A stretch of 64,000 nt of DNA, from contig NZ_JANKBZ010000023.1 of NCBI RefSeq assembly GCF_024623785.1, positions 123,219 to 187,218 of the forward strand, written 5' to 3'. Position numbers and translations under genes: made by a program. This DNA is from Archangium lipolyticum. GTDB lineage: Bacteria > Myxococcota > Myxococcia > Myxococcales > Myxococcaceae. This document shows positions 1 through 9,338 of this stretch, piece after piece (the stretch's first letter is position 1; each line of letters starts with the position of its first letter). A model generated the notes under the pieces. The model was not told the origin of the DNA. It made no database searches and saw only the letters and a list, made by a program, of their open reading frames with translations.

Positions 1-393
1 GGCCGCATCGACGCGGGCGAGAGCATGCGCGTCTTCCCGCTCTCCAACTGGACGGAGCTGGACGTGTGGCACTACGTCCTCAAGGAGCGCATCCCCGTCG
101 TCCCGCTGTACTTCGCCGCCGAGCGCCCGGTGGTGAACCGCAACGGCATGTGGATCATGGTCGACGACGAGCGGATGCGGCTGCGTCCCGGCGAGCGTCC
201 CGTGCAGAAGCGGGTGCGCTTCCGCACGCTGGGCTGCTACCCGCTCAGTGGCGCCGTGGAGTCCTCGGCCACCACGGTCGAGGGCGTCATCTCCGAGATG
301 ATGGAGGCCCGCGTGTCCGAGCGCCAGGGCCGCCTCATTGATCACGACGAAGAAGGCTCGATGGAGCTGAAGAAGCGCGAGGGGTACTTCTAA
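1..393 (+). CDS. cysD: Sulfate adenylyltransferase subunit 2, C-terminal part (partial at window edge)
   Basis: CysD catalyses ATP plus sulfate to APS together with the GTPase CysN, in the cytoplasm, as the first step of sulfate assimilation. The reading frame is open from base 1, so the start lies upstream of the window and only about 130 C-terminal residues are present. The visible stretch is typical of the CysD carboxy half: [12 protein letters not shown], the VPLYFA segment and the [14 protein letters not shown] segment. The stop TAA overlaps the ATG of cysN by one base (TAATG), implying translational coupling. The remaining pathway genes follow on the same strand without gaps. High confidence in identity; the start cannot be seen. 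Confidence 0.93.
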   Translation, partial: GRIDAGESMRVFPLSNWTELDVWHYVLKERIPVVPLYFAAERPVVNRNGMWIMVDDERMRLRPGERPVQKRVRFRTLGCYPLSGAVESSATTVEGVISEMMEARVSERQGRLIDHDEEGSMELKKREGYF

Positions 394-2060
394 TGACCGC
401 CGCGGAGCAGTTGCAGGACAGCAATCAAGAGGTTCAGCGGTTCCTCGCCGATCACTCCGAGAAGGAGCTGCTGCGTCTGGCGGTGGTGGGCTCGGTGGAC
501 GATGGCAAGTCCACGCTGATCGGCCGGCTCCTCTACGAGTGCAATGGCCTGTTCGAGGACCAGGTGGCCGCGGTGAAGCGCGCCAGCGCGGGCGAGGAGA
601 TCGACTTCTCGCTCTTCACCGACGGGCTCCGGGCCGAGCGCGAGCAGGGCATCACCATCGACGTGGCGTACCGCTACTTCTCCACGCGCCGGCGCAAGGT
701 GATCGTCGCCGACACGCCGGGACATCTCCAGTACACGCGCAACATGGCCACCGGGGCCTCCACGGCCGACGCCGGGGTCATCCTGGTGGACGCGCGCCTG
801 GGCATCCTCCCGCAGACGCGGCGCCATGCGTACATCGCCTCGCTGCTGCGCATTCCGTACCTCGCGGTGGCCATCAACAAGATGGACCTGATGGACTTCG
901 ACCGCGCCGTCTTCGACCGGCTCGCGACGGAGTTCGGTGCGTTCGCCCGCACGCTCGGGTTCGAGCAGGTCCGCTTCTTCCCCATCAGCGCGCGCGCCGG
1001 GGACAACATCACCCAGCCGAGCGCCCGCACGCCGTGGCACGACGGCGAGACGCTCCTCGGGTGGCTGGAGTCCCTGCCGCACCAGCGCCGGCAGGACGGC
1101 GCCGCCTTCCGCTTCCCGGTCCAGTACGTGCTGCGGCCGGACCTGTACTACCGCGGTTTCGCCGGGCAGCTCGCCTCCGGCACGGTGCGCGTGGGCGACG
1201 AGGTGGTGATCCATCCTTCCAAGCGGCGGACGCGCATCGCGTCCATCGACACCTTCGAGGGGAGCCTCCCGGAGGCCAGCGCGCCGTCCTCCGTCACCCT
1301 GCGTCTGACCGACGAGGTGGACGTCAGCCGGGGAGATCTCATCGCGCACGCCGGCCAGTCCCCGCTGGTGCTCCAGCAGTTGGAGGCCATGCTGGTGTGG
1401 TTCGGCGAGAAGCCCCTGGATGGCTCGCGCCGGTACCTGGTGAAGCACACCTCGAAGTACGTCCCGGCCCACGTCGAGCAGGTGCTCTGGCGCAAGGAGC
1501 TGGAGGACCTGTCCGAGGTCCCCGCCGAGTCCCTGTCGCTCAACGAGATCGGCAAGGTCCGCCTCGTCTGCAAGCGCCCGCTGGTGTGCGACCCCTACCA
1601 GGACAACCGGAAGACGGGCGCCTTCATCCTCGTCGACCCGCTCTCCAACGACACGGTCGCCGCGGGGATGATCCTCGGGCCCGTGGCGTCGGACGGCGCC
1701 GGGACGCGGGAGTCCCGCTCCCTCATCTCCGCCCAGGAGCGGCGCGAGCGCCTCGGGCAGTCCGGTGCGGTCCTCGTGCTGGCGGGCACCCCGGACGTCC
1801 AGGAGGGCGCGCTGCGGCTCGAGCGGGCGCTGTTCGACCTGGGCCGCCACGTGGCCACCATCCGTGGCGACGCGGAGGCAGCCCTCTCGCTGGCCGAGGC
1901 CGGGCTGATCGCCATCCTCTACACCCCCGTTCCGCAGGCCCGGTTGGGACTGCGTGAGCAGCTCCGCGACGCCGGCATTCCCTGGCTGGAGCTGGAGCCC
2001 TCCCAGGAGCTGGAGCACCAGGTGAAGCAGGTCCTGGCCGCTCAGGAGACGACGCCGTGA
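393..2060 (+). CDS. cysN: Sulfate adenylyltransferase subunit 1 (GTPase) with degenerate APS-kinase-like C-terminal tail
   Basis: CysN is the EF-Tu-like GTPase that drives APS synthesis by CysD. The GTPase motifs are intact: P-loop GSVDDGKST at about residues 33-41, DTPGH near 107, NKMD near 162, followed by two beta-barrel domains. The protein has 555 residues, longer than a plain CysN (about 430-475) and shorter than a CysNC fusion (about 620-650). After about residue 440 the sequence RRERLGQ, then a GRHV..IRGD stretch and an AEAGLIAILYTP stretch can be laid against CysC, but the kinase P-loop GLSGSGKST is replaced by GTPDVQEGA and the rest is shortened. APS kinase activity is therefore unlikely (inference). 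The start ATG overlaps the cysD stop; the end overlaps cysJ (GTGA). Confidence 0.93.
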   Translation: MTAAEQLQDSNQEVQRFLADHSEKELLRLAVVGSVDDGKSTLIGRLLYECNGLFEDQVAAVKRASAGEEIDFSLFTDGLRAEREQGITIDVAYRYFSTRRRKVIVADTPGHLQYTRNMATGASTADAGVILVDARLGILPQTRRHAYIASLLRIPYLAVAINKMDLMDFDRAVFDRLATEFGAFARTLGFEQVRFFPISARAGDNITQPSARTPWHDGETLLGWLESLPHQRRQDGAAFRFPVQYVLRPDLYYRGFAGQLASGTVRVGDEVVIHPSKRRTRIASIDTFEGSLPEASAPSSVTLRLTDEVDVSRGDLIAHAGQSPLVLQQLEAMLVWFGEKPLDGSRRYLVKHTSKYVPAHVEQVLWRKELEDLSEVPAESLSLNEIGKVRLVCKRPLVCDPYQDNRKTGAFILVDPLSNDTVAAGMILGPVASDGAGTRESRSLISAQERRERLGQSGAVLVLAGTPDVQEGALRLERALFDLGRHVATIRGDAEAALSLAEAGLIAILYTPVPQARLGLREQLRDAGIPWLELEPSQELEHQVKQVLAAQETTP

Positions 2061-3883
2061 CTTCTCCCGTGAACATCCCCTCGCTCGCCACCCTGGCCAC
2101 GTCGCTCGGCGAGGAGAAGGGCGCGCTGTTGCAGCGCCTGGTCGAGGGCCTCGACTCCACCTCGCTCACGTGGCTGAGCGGGTACTTCGCCGGGCTCGCC
2201 GTCCGGCAGGTGCCCGTGAGTGCCTCCACCCAGCCCGCGCCGGCCGTGGAGGCCTCGCCCCAGGGCACGCTCACCATCATCTACGGCACCCAGACGGGCA
2301 ACAGCCGGCTGCTCGCCGAGCGGCTCAAGCAGCGGGCCGAGGCCGCCGGTCTCGCGGTGCGCACCTTCCGCGCCAGCGAGTACCCCCAGCGCGAGCTGAA
2401 GAACGAGCGGCTCCTGTACGTGGTGATCAGCACCCAGGGGGACGGCGATCCTCCCGATGACGCGCGCGGCTTCTTCGACTTCATCGTGGGCAAGCGCGCC
2501 CCCAGGCTCGAGCAGCTCCGGTTCGCGGTGCTGGCCCTGGGCGATTCGAGCTACCCCAAGTACTGCGAGATCGGGCGCGTCCTCGACGAGCGCTTCGCCG
2601 AGCTCGGGGCATCGCGGCTGCTGGCGCGCGGTGACTGCGACGTGGACTTCGAGCCGGTGGCCGAGCCCTGGTTGGGCGAGGCCCTGGAGCGTGCACGGAC
2701 GGAGCTCGCCCCCCGGGCCCCGTTGGCGACCGTCACCCCGCTGCGCAGCGTGCCGGTGACGCCCACCTTCAGCCGGGAGAATCCCTATCCCTCCCTGGTG
2801 CTGGCCAACCAGCGCATCACCGGGCGCGGAGCCCTCAAGGACGTCCGCCACCTGGAGCTGTCGCTGGTGGGTTCTGGCCTGACGTATGAGCCGGGCGATG
2901 CGCTCGGCGTGTTGCCCCGGAATCCGCCGGAGCTCGTCGCGGCGGTGCTGTCCGAGCTGAAGCTGAAGGGCGCCACCGAGGTGTCGCGCGAGGGGCGCAC
3001 CCTGCCGCTCGAGCGGTGGCTGACGGAGGAGCTGGAGATCACCCGCCTGGCCCGCCCGTTCCTGGCGAGCCACGCCACTCGCTCTGGCAACGCGGAGCTT
3101 CAGCGCCTGCTCACGCCCGAGGGCGGTGAGGCCCTGCGCGAGCTGCTGGCCAGCCATCAGGTCATCGATCTGCTGCGCGCCTGGCCCGCGACGTGGACGG
3201 CGGAGGAGCTGGTGGGGGCGCTGCGCCGCCTGACCCCCCGGCTCTACTCGATCGCTTCCAGCCAGAAGCGGGTAGGGGAGGAGGTCCACCTCACGCTGGC
3301 CGTGGTGGACTACGAGGCCTTCGGGACGCGCCACGTGGGCGCCGCCTCGCAATACCTGGCGACGCGCGCCGCCGAGCAGGACACGGTGAACGTCTTCATC
3401 GAGGCCAACGAACGGTTCCGCCTCCCCAAGGACCCGAGCCGTGACGTCATCATGATCGGCCCCGGTACGGGCGTGGCTCCGTTCCGCGCCTTCGTGCAGG
3501 AGCGCGCGGAGTCGGGGGCGGCCGGCCGCAACTGGCTCTTCTTCGGCGAGCAGCACTTCCGCACCCAGTTCCTCTACCAGACGGAGTGGCAGGAGGCCTT
3601 CAAGAAGGGCTCCCTGCACCGGTTGGATCTCGCCTTCTCGCGAGACCAGGGCCAGAAGGTCTACGTGCAGCAGCGCCTGCGCGAGAAGGGCCGCGAGCTC
3701 CACGCCTGGCTGGAGGGCGGTGCCCACCTCTACGTCTGCGGCGATGCGAAGCGCATGGCTCCGGACGTCCACGACGCCCTGATCGATGTCATCGCGACCC
3801 ACGGCGGCAAGAGCCGCGAGGACGCGAAGGCGTATCTCGAATCCCTGCGCGAGCAGCACCGCTACCTGCGCGACGTCTACTGA
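2057..3883 (+). CDS. cysJ: NADPH-dependent sulfite reductase flavoprotein (alpha subunit)
   Basis: CysJ carries electrons from NADPH through FAD and FMN to the CysI hemoprotein for the six-electron reduction of sulfite to sulfide. The 608 residues match the family length. Order of domains: a short N-terminal extension, a flavodoxin FMN domain beginning TIIYGTQTGNSRLLAERL near residue 73, an FAD domain with LTPRLYSIASS, and a ferredoxin-reductase NADPH domain with IGPGTGVAPFRAF and a C-terminal YLRDVY. The GTG start lies inside the cysN stop (GTGA overlap), so translation is coupled. The stop is followed after 12 bases by cysI. Very likely functional. Confidence 0.95.
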   Translation: MTSPVNIPSLATLATSLGEEKGALLQRLVEGLDSTSLTWLSGYFAGLAVRQVPVSASTQPAPAVEASPQGTLTIIYGTQTGNSRLLAERLKQRAEAAGLAVRTFRASEYPQRELKNERLLYVVISTQGDGDPPDDARGFFDFIVGKRAPRLEQLRFAVLALGDSSYPKYCEIGRVLDERFAELGASRLLARGDCDVDFEPVAEPWLGEALERARTELAPRAPLATVTPLRSVPVTPTFSRENPYPSLVLANQRITGRGALKDVRHLELSLVGSGLTYEPGDALGVLPRNPPELVAAVLSELKLKGATEVSREGRTLPLERWLTEELEITRLARPFLASHATRSGNAELQRLLTPEGGEALRELLASHQVIDLLRAWPATWTAEELVGALRRLTPRLYSIASSQKRVGEEVHLTLAVVDYEAFGTRHVGAASQYLATRAAEQDTVNVFIEANERFRLPKDPSRDVIMIGPGTGVAPFRAFVQERAESGAAGRNWLFFGEQHFRTQFLYQTEWQEAFKKGSLHRLDLAFSRDQGQKVYVQQRLREKGRELHAWLEGGAHLYVCGDAKRMAPDVHDALIDVIATHGGKSREDAKAYLESLREQHRYLRDVY

Positions 3884-3895
3884 GTGAGGAACACC

Positions 3896-5587
3896 ATGAG
3901 CAAGAACCCGTCGCCCCCGGCCCTGAGCGAGGTGGAGCACATCAAGGCGCGGAGCCGCCTCTTGCGGGGCACCCTGGTCGAGAGTCTGGCCGACCCGGTC
4001 ACGGGCGCCATCGCCCCGGCCGACACCCAGCTGATCAAGTTCCACGGCAGCTACCAGCAGGACGACCGCGACATCCGCGAGGAGCGCCGGTTGCAGAAGC
4101 TCGAGCCGGCCTACAGCTTCATGATCCGCACCCGCCTGCCCGGCGGCGTGTGCACGCCGAAGCAGTGGCTCGCCCTGGACGAGCTCGCCCGCACCCATGC
4201 CAACGGGACGTTGCGGCTGACCACGCGCCAGGCCTTCCAGCTCCACGGCGTGCTCAAGACCGACCTGAAGCGCACCATCGCGGGCATCAACGCCACGCTG
4301 CTCGACACCATCGCCGCTTGCGGTGATGTCAACCGCAACGTGATGTGCAACCCCAACCCCGTGGACTCGCGCGCCCACGAGGTGGTGCAGCAGTGGTCCA
4401 TCCGCCTCTCCGAGCACCTGCGTCCGAAGACCCGCGCCTACTACGAGATCTGGCTGGACGAGGAGAAGGTCGCGGGCGTCGAGGAGGAGGAGCCCATCTA
4501 CGGCGCCACCTACCTGCCCCGGAAGTTCAAGGTGGCCATCGTGGTCCCGCCCCTCAATGACGTGGACGTGTTCTCGCAGGATCTGGGCTTCATCGCCATC
4601 CTGGAGGGCGGGGAGCTGGTGGGCTTCAACGTCGCCGTCGGCGGAGGCATGGGCGCCACGCACGGTGACAACGCGACCTTCCCCCGGCTCGCGGATGTGA
4701 TTGGCTTCATCCGCCCCGAGCAGTTGCTCGAGGTCGCGGAGAACGTGGTGAAGGTGCAGCGTGACTACGGAGACCGCACCAACCGCAAGCACGCGCGCCT
4801 GAAGTACACCATCGAGGATCGCGGCATCGCCTGGTTCGTCGCCGAGTTGGAGAAGCGCCTCGGCTACACCTTGCAGCCCGCGCGCCCGGTCGTCTTCGAG
4901 CACAACGGTGACCGCTTCGGCTGGCTCCAGGGCCATGACGGGCGCTGGAACCTGACGCTGTTCGTCGAGAGCGGCCGTGTGGCGGACCGCGAGGAGCTGC
5001 GGCTGCTGACGGGCCTGCGGGAGATCGCCCGGGTGCACAAGGGAGACTTCCGGCTCACGCCCAACCAGAACCTGATCATCGCGGGTGTGGCTCCGGCGGA
5101 CCGTCCGGCCATCGAGGCCCTGCTCGAGACGCATGGCATCACGCGCACCCAGCGCGCGAGCCCCCTGCGCAAGAACGCGCTGGCCTGCGTGGCCCTGCCG
5201 ACGTGCGCCCTGGCCATGGCCGAGGCCGAGCGCTACCTGCCGCGCGTGGTGGAGCTGCTGGAGGAGCGCCTCGCGGCCCACGGGCTGGAGAAGGAGAACA
5301 TCCTCCTGCGCATCACCGGCTGCCCCAATGGCTGCGCCCGGCCGTACCTCGCGGAGATCGCCCTCGTGGGGAAGGGGCCCGGCCGCTACAACCTCTTCCT
5401 CGGGGGCGACGTGCGCGGCCAGCGCCTCAACCGCCTGTATCGCGAGAACGTCGACGAGGCGGGCATCCTGGAGGCGCTGGAGCCGCTGTTCGCCGCGTAT
5501 GCGCGCGACAGGAAGCCCGGCGAGGGCTTCGGCGACTTCACCGTCAGGGCGGGGCATGTCGCCCCGCCCCCGGGTGCGGCGGCTTAG
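3896..5587 (+). CDS. cysI: Sulfite reductase hemoprotein (beta subunit)
   Basis: CysI reduces sulfite to sulfide at a coupled siroheme/4Fe-4S centre, using electrons from CysJ. The cluster ligands are visible as CVALPTC (C-x5-C) and CPNGC (C-x3-C) in the C-terminal half. The repeated nitrite/sulfite reductase halves are recognisable, for example [15 protein letters not shown] and [11 protein letters not shown] chose the ATG at 3896 because an AGGA box lies six bases upstream; the alternative GTG at 3884 abuts the cysJ stop and has no own ribosome site. The product is 563 residues, normal for the family. The stop overlaps the stop of the convergent LGFP gene by three to four bases. Confidence 0.95.
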   Translation: MSKNPSPPALSEVEHIKARSRLLRGTLVESLADPVTGAIAPADTQLIKFHGSYQQDDRDIREERRLQKLEPAYSFMIRTRLPGGVCTPKQWLALDELARTHANGTLRLTTRQAFQLHGVLKTDLKRTIAGINATLLDTIAACGDVNRNVMCNPNPVDSRAHEVVQQWSIRLSEHLRPKTRAYYEIWLDEEKVAGVEEEEPIYGATYLPRKFKVAIVVPPLNDVDVFSQDLGFIAILEGGELVGFNVAVGGGMGATHGDNATFPRLADVIGFIRPEQLLEVAENVVKVQRDYGDRTNRKHARLKYTIEDRGIAWFVAELEKRLGYTLQPARPVVFEHNGDRFGWLQGHDGRWNLTLFVESGRVADREELRLLTGLREIARVHKGDFRLTPNQNLIIAGVAPADRPAIEALLETHGITRTQRASPLRKNALACVALPTCALAMAEAERYLPRVVELLEERLAAHGLEKENILLRITGCPNGCARPYLAEIALVGKGPGRYNLFLGGDVRGQRLNRLYRENVDEAGILEALEPLFAAYARDRKPGEGFGDFTVRAGHVAPPPGAAA

Positions 5588-6636
5588 AGCAGGGGCTCCA
5601 TGTAGACGTTCAGATCGCCATTGGGCATGGTCTTGACGGACAGGATGTTGATGCCCTCGGGCACCTTGGCGATCTCGTGGACCTTGTTGATCTCCGGTCC
5701 GACCACCTTCTTGAACTGCTCGACGATCTCATCGGCGGAGACCCCCCACGAGGTCGGCCAGGGCACGTGGACGGAGATCCACCACTTGCGCGGCGCCGCG
5801 TTGACCGTCCGGGTCTTCTTGTCGAAGAAGACCTCGATCTGCAGTTCGAGCGAGGCGCTGATGTCCGCCGAGCCGGACACCTCGATGCCCAGCGCGGTGT
5901 GAACCTTGTAGAGCCGGTTCATGACGCGCTGGCCATTGAATGAGTAGTCGGTGACCGGCTTGAGGTACTCCGCCGGATTGATGGGGCTCCCCAGCGGCTC
6001 CGGCCCGCAGAGCGTCGGGCCGCTGGTGATGTAGAGCTGGTGCCCATCGACCTTCTGCGTCATCAGCGGGACGGCGATCTTCTTGATCTCCTCCAGCACC
6101 TCGCTCGCGGTCTTGCTGGCGTTGCCCAGGACCATCTTGCTCAGCTCCACGGCCTTGGTCTCGCCGTAGCGCCAGTACAGCACGCCGTTCTCGAAGTCGC
6201 TGTAGCGGTTCTTGGAGCCCTCGGCGGCCGGCAGCTCATCGGAGATGGGGTAGCCGAGGTCCGGGTTCTTCTCCCAGCCGTGCTCCGCCCAGTAGGAGCG
6301 GATGAGGCCGTGGACCTCGTGGGCGGAGAGGGTGGGCTTCCAGTAGATGGAGCCGTGCTGGAAGTGGTTGAAGCGGCCGATCTGATCCGGCGTCTTCGTC
6401 TCGTCCGTCTTCGGATAACCGAGGAAGCCCTTCTCCCAGCCGAGCTGCGCCCACCGGTTGCGGATGGCGCCGTGGATCTCATGGGCGCCGCTGTCGGGGC
6501 TCCAGTAGATGGAGCCGAAGGCGTAGTGGCGGAAGCGGCCCACTCCATCCGGGCAGGTCGTCTCCGGTGTCTTCGGTGCCCCCAGCAAGCCACTGCTCCC
6601 GCCCAACTGCGAGTACTTGGTGTCGATGGCGCTCAT
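5584..6636 (-). CDS. LGFP-repeat protein with a C-terminal domain of unknown function
   Basis: The first 160 residues hold three LGFP-type repeats of about 50 residues (PF08310-like), each with an LG(A/Y)P core followed by GR(F)xHF...GSIYW and HE(I/V)HG; the third ends GVLYWR. LGFP repeats are found in cell-wall or surface-binding proteins, but there is no signal peptide here, so the location is uncertain. Residues 160-350 are not recognised; they contain [15 protein letters not shown] and a hydrophilic alpha/beta C-terminus. A GGGGGAG box precedes the ATG at 6636 at good distance. The gene converges on cysI with overlapping stops and no terminator between them. Confidence 0.8.
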   Translation of the reverse strand: MSAIDTKYSQLGGSSGLLGAPKTPETTCPDGVGRFRHYAFGSIYWSPDSGAHEIHGAIRNRWAQLGWEKGFLGYPKTDETKTPDQIGRFNHFQHGSIYWKPTLSAHEVHGLIRSYWAEHGWEKNPDLGYPISDELPAAEGSKNRYSDFENGVLYWRYGETKAVELSKMVLGNASKTASEVLEEIKKIAVPLMTQKVDGHQLYITSGPTLCGPEPLGSPINPAEYLKPVTDYSFNGQRVMNRLYKVHTALGIEVSGSADISASLELQIEVFFDKKTRTVNAAPRKWWISVHVPWPTSWGVSADEIVEQFKKVVGPEINKVHEIAKVPEGINILSVKTMPNGDLNVYMEPLL

Positions 6637-7011
6637 GGTGAATCTCCCCCCGGTCTTCCGGTGTGGTGTGACGAGTCGGACAGCGGGGAGGCGTGCTTCG
6701 CGTCGTCGGGCCTCTCGCCGCCGGCTTCACCAGGGGAACGAAGTCCACGCCATTTCTTCCCGGCTCCACCGCCGGAATTCGGAGCTTCGACCCGCTCCTC
6801 CAGGGCCCAGGTGGTGGGTGGAAGGAGCGGCCAGGCGGGGGCCAGGGTGGCTGGTGTGCTGGAAGTGTAATAAGAATGGCTTTTGTCCAAGAAGACTGCA
6901 CACCTGGGGCGCTGATGCCTACATGCGCGAGGAAGCAGGCGTGGCTCATGGCCGAACCATTTGTGGGGGAGCTTCCTTCTATGCTGCAACAGAGCCCCCC
7001 ACGAAACGCCC
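6637..7011. other. Intergenic region, 375 bases, no gene seen
   Basis: This stretch separates the divergent LGFP gene and the kinase gene and must carry the promoters of both. It contains a short AT-richer patch around 6868-6890 (GTAATAAGAATGGC), unusual for this DNA and a plausible promoter area for the kinase. No conserved reading frame, RNA or repeat was recognised. Confidence 0.4.
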
Positions 7012-9192
7012 ATGCCACCGCCCGCCCCGAAAAGAGATGAAGCGCAACGGCTGTTGGCGCTCGAGCGCTCCGGCCTTCTCGATACACCCCCCGAGCCCGA
7101 CTTCGATGACATCGTGCAGCTGGCCGCGGAGCTGTGCGGCACGCCCATCGCGCTCATCAGCCTGGTGGACCGGAACCGCCAGTGGTTCAAGGCGAACGTC
7201 GGGCTGTCCGGGGTGACTGAGACGGAGCGTGGCATCTCCTTCTGCACCCATGCCATCGAGCGCGAGGGCGTCTTGCTCGTCGAGGACGCGAGGGCCGATG
7301 AGCGCTTCGCCTTCAGCCCGCTGGTCCAGGGCGAGCCGTTCATCCGGTTCTACGCCGGTGCTTCCATCCAGACGGAGGAGGGCCATTCGCTCGGCACCCT
7401 CTGCGTCATCGACCGGCGTCCGCGGACGTTGAGCGAGGCCCAGCGCCGCGGTCTGCTCGGGCTCAAGCGCCAGGTCGAGCTGCAGATCCGCCTGCGCACC
7501 CAGCTCCGGCAGGCACAGCAGCGCAACGCCGAGCTGGAGCAGGCCCAGGAGCGGATGCGCTCGCTCAACTCGTACCTGCAGATGGAGATGCGCGAGCGCC
7601 AGCGCATGGAGCGCCAGATGCAGGATCAGCAGACGCTGATCTCCAGCGTCCTGGCGCACATCCCCCACTCGGTGTTCTGGAAGGACTGCGACAGCGTCTT
7701 CCTGGGCTGCAACCACCAGTTCGCCCGGGACATGGGGGTGGCTTCACCGGAGGAGATCGTCGGGAGGACGGACCTCGAGATGCCCTACCTGACGCGCGAG
7801 CACGCCGACGCCTTCCGCCGGGGTGACCGGGCGGTGATCGAATCGGGCGTCCCGGCTCTCGGCTTCGAGGAGACCATCCGGAACCCGGACGGACGGGAGT
7901 CCTGGGTGATGACGAGCAAGGTGCCGCTGAAGAACCCGGATGGGACGGTGCGGGGCGTGCTCGGCATCTACATCGACTTGAGCGAGCGCCGGCGCCAGGA
8001 GACCGTGCTCCAGGAAGCCAAGAGGCTTGTCGAGCAGCACGCCGCCCACCTGGAGGCGCAGGTGTGCGAGGCCCAGGCGCGCACCCGCCAGCTCATGGAG
8101 TACTCCGGTGACGCGGTCTTCCTGTTGGACGAGAAGGGGCGCGTGAAGGAGGTCAACCCGGTGGCGGAGCGGCTGCTGGGGCTCTCGCGAGAGCAGCTCG
8201 TCGGCACCTTCTTCGAGCTGCTCGCCCCGGAGAACGAGCGCGAGGTCCTCGGCCGTGCGCTGTCGGATCTGCGCGTGCGCGGCACGGTCCGCCTGTCGGA
8301 GCAGGGACTGCGCTCGGTTTCGGGGGGGCGTGTGGCCTTCGACATCTCCGCCTCGCTGCAGGTGGCGGGCGCGGACCGGCTCCTGCTCGTCGTCGGACAC
8401 GATCTCACCGAGAAGCGGCGGCTCGAGCAGCAGACCCTTCAGAACGACCGGCTCGCCTCGATGGGCGCGCTGGCGGCGGGCATCGCCCACGAGATCAACA
8501 ACCCGACCTCCTACGTGCTCTCCAACCTCTCCTTCCTGCAGGAGTGGCGGGACGAGTTGGAGCGGGAGTTGGCGGCGCCGGGAGCGCTCCCTGCGCGGGT
8601 GGCGGAGATGCTCGCCGAGGCGAAGGACGTCATCGCCGAGAGCCTGGACGGGGGCCGGCGCATCCGGGACATCGTGCGCGACATGCGCTTCTTCTCGCAT
8701 ACCGCGGGCGAGGATCTGGCGCCCGTGGATGTGCACGCCTGCCTCGACTTCGTGTTGCGCATGGCGCACAACGCGCTGAAGCACGCGGCGGAGGTGCGCA
8801 AGGAGTACGAGGAGGCGCTGCCTCCGGTGCTCGCCAGCGAGGGCCGGCTCAGCCAGGTCTTCCTCAACCTGGTCGTCAACGCGGCCCAGGCCATGCGGCC
8901 CGAGGCGTCACGGCGGCATGTCCTCGGGGTCCGCACCTCGAGGGAAGGGGAGTGGGTGCGGATCGACATCTCGGACACGGGCCATGGGATTCCTCCCGAG
9001 GTGTTGCCGCGCATCTTCGATCCATTCTTCACCACGAAGGCGGCCGGTTCGGGCTCCGGGCTCGGGCTGTCCATCAGCCTCTCCCTCATCCAGAAGATGG
9101 GCGGAGACATGAGGGTGCGCAGCGAGCAGGGCGTTGGCACCACCTTCACCCTGCTCCTCCCCACCCGAGAGAAGGACGACTCCGACACGTGA
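7012..9192 (+). CDS. GAF-PAS-PAS sensor histidine kinase
   Basis: A soluble sensor kinase of 726 residues. Order: GAF domain (about 1-165, beginning LLALERSGLLDTPPE, with ISLVDRNRQWFKA and GTLCVIDRRPR), a coiled coil rich in Q/E/R (165-205), a PAS domain (VLAHIPHSVFWKD), a second PAS domain (LMEYSGDAVFLLDEKG), then HisKA with GIAHEINNP, phospho-acceptor His about residue 493, and an HATPase domain with VVNAAQAM, DTGHGIPPEVLPRIFDPFFTTK and GLGLSIS. No membrane segment. I took ATG 7012 because GAF proteins of this type start near the ERSGLLDTPPE motif; a TTG at 6961 is in frame but improbable. No response regulator adjoins it, so it is an orphan kinase, common in myxobacteria. Signal unknown. 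Confidence 0.9.
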   Translation: MPPPAPKRDEAQRLLALERSGLLDTPPEPDFDDIVQLAAELCGTPIALISLVDRNRQWFKANVGLSGVTETERGISFCTHAIEREGVLLVEDARADERFAFSPLVQGEPFIRFYAGASIQTEEGHSLGTLCVIDRRPRTLSEAQRRGLLGLKRQVELQIRLRTQLRQAQQRNAELEQAQERMRSLNSYLQMEMRERQRMERQMQDQQTLISSVLAHIPHSVFWKDCDSVFLGCNHQFARDMGVASPEEIVGRTDLEMPYLTREHADAFRRGDRAVIESGVPALGFEETIRNPDGRESWVMTSKVPLKNPDGTVRGVLGIYIDLSERRRQETVLQEAKRLVEQHAAHLEAQVCEAQARTRQLMEYSGDAVFLLDEKGRVKEVNPVAERLLGLSREQLVGTFFELLAPENEREVLGRALSDLRVRGTVRLSEQGLRSVSGGRVAFDISASLQVAGADRLLLVVGHDLTEKRRLEQQTLQNDRLASMGALAAGIAHEINNPTSYVLSNLSFLQEWRDELERELAAPGALPARVAEMLAEAKDVIAESLDGGRRIRDIVRDMRFFSHTAGEDLAPVDVHACLDFVLRMAHNALKHAAEVRKEYEEALPPVLASEGRLSQVFLNLVVNAAQAMRPEASRRHVLGVRTSREGEWVRIDISDTGHGIPPEVLPRIFDPFFTTKAAGSGSGLGLSISLSLIQKMGGDMRVRSEQGVGTTFTLLLPTREKDDSDT

Positions 9193-9338
9193 GCCCGGGC
9201 CATCTTCCGGGCCATGCGCACCCTCTTCCTGCACCATCCGCGTGGTTTGGACAGGAGCTGAAAGACCATTAGTCACCGTAAAACTGGTAATTCGGTGATT
9301 TCTTTGGCTTCATGGCGCCTCTACCCCAAGGAGGTTGC

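Noticed and set aside
390..2018. A 542-codon open frame opposite cysN
   Set aside because: Antisense shadow of cysN with low-complexity composition.
2042..5557. A 1171-codon open frame on the minus strand opposite cysJ and cysI
   Set aside because: It mirrors the codon pattern of the two real genes, has no ribosome site and no recognisable fold; a GC-rich antisense artefact.
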